Assembly: GCA_026393655.1 (NCBI GenBank)
Contig: JAPKZT010000118.1
Span: forward strand, 1-10,301
Length of the DNA stretch: 10,301 nucleotides
Source: Actinomycetota bacterium
Lineage (GTDB): Bacteria > Actinomycetota > Acidimicrobiia > Acidimicrobiales > Ilumatobacteraceae
Reading direction: 5' to 3'
The notes under the pieces were generated by a model. That model was not told the DNA's origin. It made no database searches and saw only the letters and a list, made by a program, of their open reading frames with translations. Positions within the stretch are counted from its first letter, which is position 1, and every line of letters begins with the position of its first letter. This document shows positions 6,153 through 10,301 of this stretch, piece by piece. The position numbers and the translations under genes are program-made.

Positions 6153-7225
6153 AAAGAATCTCCAATTGTGGGGTTGGACGCGTCGGCGATACCGCCGCCG
6201 ATGACGAATGAATTTGTTGCGTCGTAACATACAACACTTTGACCAGGTGCGATTCGGCGCTGTGCGACTTCAAATTCTAAAACAAGTGGGCTCAAACTTT
6301 GCACGAGTGCTGGCAGTGCCGCCCCATGAGCGCTGCACTGAACAAGTACCGTGCTGCCAAGCGCCGGTGCTTCGTCCGCCCACATCACATTTCTGACTGC
6401 AAGACCCGAGCGAAGTAACTGATCTTCGCTACCAATCACCACGCGGGCGTTTGGTGTGTCGACATCAATAACAAACTGTTTTGGTCCACCGCCTGGCAGA
6501 CCTAAACCTTTACGTTGACCAATAGTCACAAGTTCTAGCGCGTCAACTGCGCCTGCTTGTACGCCATCTTGGTTAACAACAGTTGCCTTGCGAAATTCAA
6601 TTCGATGACCTAAAAATGTTTCGCGCCCACCAGTTCGCGAGATGAAACAAACATCTTGGCTGTCTGGTTTTGTTGCCGTGCGCAGACCTAGCGCAACCGC
6701 TCGGTCACGAACTTGTGCCTTGGTTAAATGCCCAACAGGAAACATAGTAAACGCGAGTTCGGTTTGGTCGAGCATGTAAACGACATAACTTTGATCCTTT
6801 AATTCGTCATGCCCGCGAGTCAGGTGGTACACGTTCTCTGCGTCGCGGGTGATCTGCGCGTGGTGACCCGTTGCTACGGCTTCAAAGCCCAGAATTCGCG
6901 CTCGCTCACTGAGACGATCAAACTTTAAATGTCTGTTGCACTCAATACATGGATTTGGAGTGATGCCGTCAACATGTGCCTGCACATATGGCGCAACTAC
7001 ATGTTTGTTGAAATCTTCAGAGAAGTTAAATACCAAGTGATCAATGCCGAGTTGCTGAGCAACCCGACGGGCATCATCAACATCTGACACTGAACAACAG
7101 CCGGTGTCACTCTCGCCACCCCATAGGCGCATTGTGACACCAACTACTTGATGACCTTGATCAATGAGTTCTGCTGCAGCCACCGATGAGTCAACTCCAC
7201 CAGACATTGCTACTAAAACTTTCAT
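6149..7225 (-). CDS. mnmA: tRNA-specific 2-thiouridylase MnmA
   Basis: MnmA adenylates C2 of the wobble uridine (U34) in tRNAs for Lys, Glu and Gln and replaces its oxygen with sulfur supplied by a cysteine desulfurase. The 358-residue product matches the usual 350-370. It has the N-type PP-loop SGGVDSS (8-14), the VGVTMRLW segment (28-35), the nucleophile Cys93 in NPCIECN (91-97), TGHHA (119-123), DQSYVVYML (144-152) and the second catalytic Cys193 in DSQDVCFI (188-195). A central IGQRKGLGLPGG segment (235-246) and the C-terminal beta-barrel (about 265-358) follow. Both catalytic cysteines are present, so it should be active. Its ATG overlaps the desulfurase stop by 4 bases and its own stop overlaps the next gene by 4 bases. 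The desulfurase directly upstream is the natural sulfur donor. It is more GC-rich than the gene downstream. Confidence 0.97.
   Translation of the reverse strand: MKVLVAMSGGVDSSVAAAELIDQGHQVVGVTMRLWGGESDTGCCSVSDVDDARRVAQQLGIDHLVFNFSEDFNKHVVAPYVQAHVDGITPNPCIECNRHLKFDRLSERARILGFEAVATGHHAQITRDAENVYHLTRGHDELKDQSYVVYMLDQTELAFTMFPVGHLTKAQVRDRAVALGLRTATKPDSQDVCFISRTGGRETFLGHRIEFRKATVVNQDGVQAGAVDALELVTIGQRKGLGLPGGGPKQFVIDVDTPNARVVIGSEDQLLRSGLAVRNVMWADEAPALGSTVLVQCSAHGAALPALVQSLSPLVLEFEVAQRRIAPGQSVVCYDATNSFVIGGGIADASNPTIGDSL
6160..6163 (-). promoter_or_regulatory. Shine-Dalgarno GGAG that sets the methyltransferase-like gene start
   Basis: GGAG on the minus strand, inside the 3' end of mnmA, is followed by 7 nt and then ATG at 6152. 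It supports that start over the longer reading from 6230 and indicates re-initiation or coupled translation after mnmA. Confidence 0.7.
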
Positions 7226-8397
7226 TTGATTGCCGATACTCTGGTCGCTGTTTTGTTTCGTCGCAACTGATGAACTGCCGCAATTAGCGCAGATGAAGCA
7301 CGATCAATGTCTTGCTCAGATGTTGTGTGGCCAAGGCTCATGCGCAATGAGCCCGATATAAATCGCTGATCAACACCCATCGCCAACAAAACATGAGAGG
7401 GTTCCATTGCTCCACTGGCACAGGCGCTCGCAGCAGACGCACAGATCATTGCCTCATCCAACAGAAATAAAATTGACTCACTTTCGCAACCAGAAATACA
7501 CAAATGTGCAATACCCGGAACTCGACTGTCGCGTGCGACGGTCTCAATTACATCGTCGAGTTCGCTGGTTACCGCATCTACGAGTGCATCACGCAATTTT
7601 GTGACTCGCGAAATTTCTGCGTCGCGAGTTGAATCTGTTTCGCACAACGCGGCCGCAGTAGCCATGATTCCACCAACATTGTGTGTTCCGCTTCGACGAT
7701 CACGTTCTTGTCCACCGCCAACAATCAGTGGATCAATTTCAAGACCGATTCGCTGCATTGTGACTCCCATGCCTTTTGGACCACCAAATTTATGCGCAGA
7801 CACAGTCAACACGTCAACCAGTTTCGAAATCTCACGCAAATCTTGCCAACATGTCGCCTGCACTGCATCGGTGTGCAATATCGCACCTGGCGCATTGGCT
7901 CGAACAACTTTTGCAACTTGTCTTAGCGGTGAGATGCTCCCAACTTCATTGTTGACTGCCATCACTGAAACAACATTTACGCGGCCAGCGTTCTGAGGAT
8001 CTTGCAACACTCTCTCGAGTTCGGCGACATTAATCGCACCAGTTGAGTCAACTGCGACAACTTGGCCATTTAGATTTTCAACGCAATGCAGCACGGCATG
8101 ATGCTCGGCTGCAGAACACACAGCGACGCCACCGCGACGCCGCGCTGCGCCGAAAATAGTTGCGTTGTCGCCTTCAGTTCCTCCGCTAGTGAAAATTATT
8201 TCGCCTGCTTTGCAGCCAATTGCTTCGGCGACGTCATCGCGGGCCTCATCAATCGCCTTGCGGGCAATCCTTGCAAAACGATGTGAACCAGAAGGATTTG
8301 CGTACATGCCGCTCAGGTATGGCGCCATTGCCGCGACTGCCTGCGCGCGCATCGGGGTGCTCGCAGCATGATCTAGGTAAACAAAATCGAGACTCAT
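7222..8397 (-). CDS. iscS: Cysteine desulfurase (NifS/IscS family)
   Basis: This PLP enzyme removes sulfur from cysteine as an enzyme-bound persulfide, here probably for MnmA encoded next to it. The 391-residue product is of normal length. Visible motifs are YLDHAAST (7-14), the SGGTEGDN cofactor loop (71-78), AEHHAV (97-102, His stacking on PLP), NNEVGS (149-154), HTDAVQ (175-180), SAHKFGGPKG (200-209) with the PLP lysine K203, and RSGTHNV (235-241). The catalytic loop SACASG with Cys326 is followed by SLRMSLGH (350-357). The short SxCxSG loop resembles group I IscS/NifS enzymes rather than SufS. No scaffold gene (iscU/sufU) is adjacent. Its ATG overlaps the neuC stop by 4 bases without a clear Shine-Dalgarno, so translational coupling is likely. 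Sampled composition is distinctly GC-richer than neuC and neuB. The symbol is by family; a strict IscS role in Fe-S assembly is not shown. Confidence 0.95.
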   Translation of the reverse strand: MSLDFVYLDHAASTPMRAQAVAAMAPYLSGMYANPSGSHRFARIARKAIDEARDDVAEAIGCKAGEIIFTSGGTEGDNATIFGAARRRGGVAVCSAAEHHAVLHCVENLNGQVVAVDSTGAINVAELERVLQDPQNAGRVNVVSVMAVNNEVGSISPLRQVAKVVRANAPGAILHTDAVQATCWQDLREISKLVDVLTVSAHKFGGPKGMGVTMQRIGLEIDPLIVGGGQERDRRSGTHNVGGIMATAAALCETDSTRDAEISRVTKLRDALVDAVTSELDDVIETVARDSRVPGIAHLCISGCESESILFLLDEAMICASAASACASGAMEPSHVLLAMGVDQRFISGSLRMSLGHTTSEQDIDRASSALIAAVHQLRRNKTATRVSAIK

Positions 8398-9548
8398 TGG
8401 AAATTCAATTTTTTATCGGTAGTTAAATTAGCGGTAGCAAGAATTTCACTTATCAATTTTCCGGAATTACCGGAGCCGTAAAGCGAGCTTGAAGAATACC
8501 TACCATGCTTGACTTGTTGAAGTATTGACGATTCTATTTCTGCTTGCTCATATCCTGAATGAACTACATTTTCTGCGCACTCTCTGCCGAGTTGCCTTGT
8601 GCCAATATTGACAACTGGTACGCCAAGAAAACTTGATTCACGTATTCCGACGCTTGAGTTTCCGATAAGTACAGAACAATTATTAATCAGCACTAAGAAA
8701 TCTTCAGGCGACATATTTTTGAAGAAATGAATATTGGTTGAGTCGGATATTTCTCTAAAACGACGAATCTCTTTTGAAGTCGCGTCCGCACCTGCATCAA
8801 CATTTGGCCAAAACCACATAGTCGGTATGCTAAGTCGGCTAACTACTTTTAAAATATTTTCTACGTGGGTGCGAGCAAGACTGGTCTCAGACGTCACCGG
8901 GTGTTGCATGACCACTAAATATTTTCCGGTTAACTCAATTTCTTTGCCAACTCCGCCATATTTGTTAAAAGGAGAAAAGTCAATTGGCCTGCGATTAATT
9001 ACACTTTTCGCAATGTCAATGGATGGACACTCTGCAAGAAAAACACTTTGCGGGTTCTCACCCATTGCAATGACATTACTTTTCGAAGCAGCCGTGCAAA
9101 CAAGATGGAGATCTGCGAGCTTCGTAATCGCATGTCGCACTTTCTCATCAATGTTCCCCGTGATTTCACCACCTTGAATATGTGCAAGCGGAATACGCAT
9201 ATAACTCGCAGCGATCGCTGTGGTGATCGTTTCGTATCTATCAGCAATCGTCACGACCACATCTGGATTAAGTCTTTGCAGCACTGAACCAATCTCAATT
9301 AGTCCAAGTCCAGTGGTTTGAACCATCTGCAACGAAGTATCACCTTCGACCAAACTTGAAACTTCAGCGCTAATCGTGAAACCTTCGGCTCTGATTACAT
9401 CTGAGACCCGCCCAGCTCGCTCTACTAATGCCGATGCAGTCGTCACTATTTGTAATTCAACATCATCCCGATTAGCCAAATGCGCCAGAACAGTCTTGAC
9501 TCGGCTGTAGCTAGCGCGAGCGGTAATTACCACGCATACTTTTCTCAC
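8394..9548 (-). CDS. neuC: UDP-N-acetylglucosamine 2-epimerase, hydrolysing (NeuC/LegG family)
   Basis: NeuC-type enzymes convert UDP-GlcNAc (or, for LegG, a UDP-diacetamido sugar) to UDP plus the free 2-epimer, the sugar that NeuB then condenses with phosphoenolpyruvate. The 384-residue protein has the GT-B-like two-domain epimerase fold. Features are a N-terminal CVVITARASYSR segment (5-16), DRYE (103-106), HIQGGEITGNIDEKVRH (123-139), KLADLH (143-148), the inter-domain MQHP (214-217), and the UDP-binding segment IGNSSVGIRESSFLGVP (295-311) followed by NIGTRQ (314-319). GGE and IDE..RHAITKLA strongly favour the hydrolysing NeuC subfamily over the non-hydrolysing WecB type. The N-terminal ARASYSR differs from the TRAEYG-like form I recall for typical NeuC, so the exact substrate is open. 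It starts at GTG 9548 with GAGG 7 nt upstream, overlaps the neuB stop by 4 bases, and overlaps the desulfurase start by 4 bases. Confidence 0.92.
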   Translation of the reverse strand: MRKVCVVITARASYSRVKTVLAHLANRDDVELQIVTTASALVERAGRVSDVIRAEGFTISAEVSSLVEGDTSLQMVQTTGLGLIEIGSVLQRLNPDVVVTIADRYETITTAIAASYMRIPLAHIQGGEITGNIDEKVRHAITKLADLHLVCTAASKSNVIAMGENPQSVFLAECPSIDIAKSVINRRPIDFSPFNKYGGVGKEIELTGKYLVVMQHPVTSETSLARTHVENILKVVSRLSIPTMWFWPNVDAGADATSKEIRRFREISDSTNIHFFKNMSPEDFLVLINNCSVLIGNSSVGIRESSFLGVPVVNIGTRQLGRECAENVVHSGYEQAEIESSILQQVKHGRYSSSSLYGSGNSGKLISEILATANLTTDKKLNFQ

Positions 9549-10301
9549 TTAGTAGCCTCACTGGTATTTTCTTCTGTAATAAGGTCGTCTCTTAAAACTG
9601 GTCTTACAACTCTACGGTTAATTAATGACCCGATATCTTTCCATGACAGTCCCCCACCTGGCTTTTTATATACCAAATCACCTATTTGAATGAGATGTCC
9701 AACTTCCAAGTTGCTGTTAGCCACAACACTTCGTCCAAATATTCGCCTCATCTCTTCTGCAGAAGCAGATAGGAGCGTTTTATCTGCAGGGTTTCTAATC
9801 GCTGCGTCTATAAATTTGACTCCATCAACAAGCGTCTTCAACTCTTCAGGAGTAATTGATGATGGAGAATCAACCCCTTTTGAGTCTCGAGAGGATGTGA
9901 TGTGAACTTCAATTACAGCTGCACCAAGAGTTTTGGCCGCAAGACTCGGGAATATTGTTCCGGAATGATCAGAGATTCCAACGCGACATCCCCACTTTTT
10001 TTTGAATTCTGTGATCAAGTTCAAGCCAGTTAATTCTGGCGGACATGGATATTCGGAAGTGCATTGCAAAACAGTTAAATCAATATCTGACTCAAGAATT
10101 AAATTAACAACTTCGTCAATCTCGTCTAATTTACTTAAACCTGTTGAAAGTATTATTGGCTTCTTTGTCTTAATCATCGCTTGCACCAACGGGGTATTAG
10201 AAACTTCGCCACTTGCAAGTTTCCAGACCTCAACTCCAAGACGGTCAAGTAAATTTAACGCTTCTATTGAGAAGGGTGAGCTCATAAATGCGAGTCCACG
10301 G
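9545..10301 (-). CDS. neuB: N-acetylneuraminate synthase-family protein (NeuB/LegI), N-terminus outside window
   Basis: NeuB enzymes condense phosphoenolpyruvate with ManNAc or a related sugar to give a nine-carbon nonulosonic (sialic-type) acid. The frame is open through the right edge, with RGLAF preceding the internal Met at 10285, so that ATG is not the start. By comparison with the 349-residue meningococcal NeuB, about 100 residues are missing. Counting from the Met at 10285, the TIM-barrel motifs are MSSPF (1-5), KLASGE (22-27), PIILSTG (43-49), QCTSEYP (74-80) and ISDHSG (104-109). The two Mn-ligand histidines align at H107 and H128 (IEVHIT), 21 apart as in meningococcal NeuB (His215/His236). 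A C-terminal SAF/antifreeze-like domain (about 183-246) includes KKPGGGL. Deviations are GVDS where GPDH is usual, and Lys where the conserved SAF-domain Arg of RPGNG is usual. It overlaps neuC by 4 bases. It is the most AT-rich gene sampled. Sialic, legionaminic or pseudaminic product cannot be told apart. Confidence 0.9.
   Translation of the reverse strand, partial: RGLAFMSSPFSIEALNLLDRLGVEVWKLASGEVSNTPLVQAMIKTKKPIILSTGLSKLDEIDEVVNLILESDIDLTVLQCTSEYPCPPELTGLNLITEFKKKWGCRVGISDHSGTIFPSLAAKTLGAAVIEVHITSSRDSKGVDSPSSITPEELKTLVDGVKFIDAAIRNPADKTLLSASAEEMRRIFGRSVVANSNLEVGHLIQIGDLVYKKPGGGLSWKDIGSLINRRVVRPVLRDDLITEENTSEATK
9556..9559 (-). promoter_or_regulatory. Shine-Dalgarno GAGG for neuC
   Basis: GAGG on the minus strand, within the end of neuB, lies 7 nt before the GTG at 9548. 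It supports the GTG start, which overlaps the neuB TGA as GTGA, and indicates that this operon uses leadered, coupled initiation at internal junctions. Confidence 0.65.

Noticed and set aside
6153..6230. N-terminal extension of the methyltransferase-like gene from 6230, adding an Arg-rich 26-residue leader
   Set aside because: It lies inside mnmA in another frame, has no Shine-Dalgarno, and is Arg-rich from antisense-like codon content. The ATG at 6152 has GGAG 7 nt upstream and the standard ATGA overlap.
7601..7996. 131-residue open frame on the plus strand
   Set aside because: It is antisense to the PLP-lysine region of the cysteine desulfurase and has no family resemblance.
8734..9177. 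147-residue open frame on the plus strand
   Set aside because: It lies antisense to the conserved NeuC motifs, with no ribosome site or recognisable domain.
10285..10285. ATG at 10285 as the neuB start
   Set aside because: The frame stays open upstream with family-like residues (RGLAF before MSSPF), and about 100 N-terminal residues of the barrel would be missing, so the gene simply runs out of the window.

Overview
The window looks like a chromosomal segment of a moderately AT-rich actinobacterium, possibly a freshwater or marine Acidimicrobiia-type lineage. This is an inference. It rests on a PASTA-type kinase, on ligA lying near a cysteine desulfurase-mnmA pair (as I recall from mycobacteria), on frequent GTG starts, and on start codons only 6-8 nt behind -10-like TANNNT boxes, which suggests leaderless transcripts. 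No 16S or marker-gene phylogeny is possible from this window. It is almost fully coding, with no RNA genes, insertion sequences, CRISPR arrays or gene-free stretch above about 70 bases.

Layout. Positions 1-1729 (minus, cut at the left edge) encode a membrane protein with a protein-kinase fold, one transmembrane helix and at least three PASTA repeats. Its nucleotide-binding residues are lost, so it is probably a pseudokinase. Diverging from it across 69 bases is a small unrecognised membrane-anchored extracytoplasmic protein (1799-2323, plus). Then comes ligA, the NAD-dependent DNA ligase (2341-4407, minus). Diverging from ligA across 45 bases is an unrecognised polytopic membrane protein with a soluble C-terminal region (4453-5346, plus).

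The right half (5343-10301, minus) is one tight transcription unit read right to left: a neuB-type nonulosonate synthase (cut at the right edge), a neuC-type hydrolysing UDP-HexNAc 2-epimerase, a cysteine desulfurase, mnmA, and a Rossmann-fold methyltransferase-like gene. All four junctions are 4-base ATGA/GTGA overlaps, so the genes are probably co-transcribed and translationally coupled.

Functionally the operon joins two unrelated jobs. The desulfurase and MnmA together make 2-thiouridine at the wobble base of certain tRNAs. NeuC and NeuB make a sialic-acid-like nine-carbon sugar for the cell surface. Sampled lines suggest that the sugar genes and the methyltransferase-like gene are clearly more AT-rich than the thiolation pair between them. 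The points most worth following up are the PASTA pseudokinase, the mixed overlapping operon with its composition mosaic, substitutions at conserved NeuB positions, and the compact divergent promoters.
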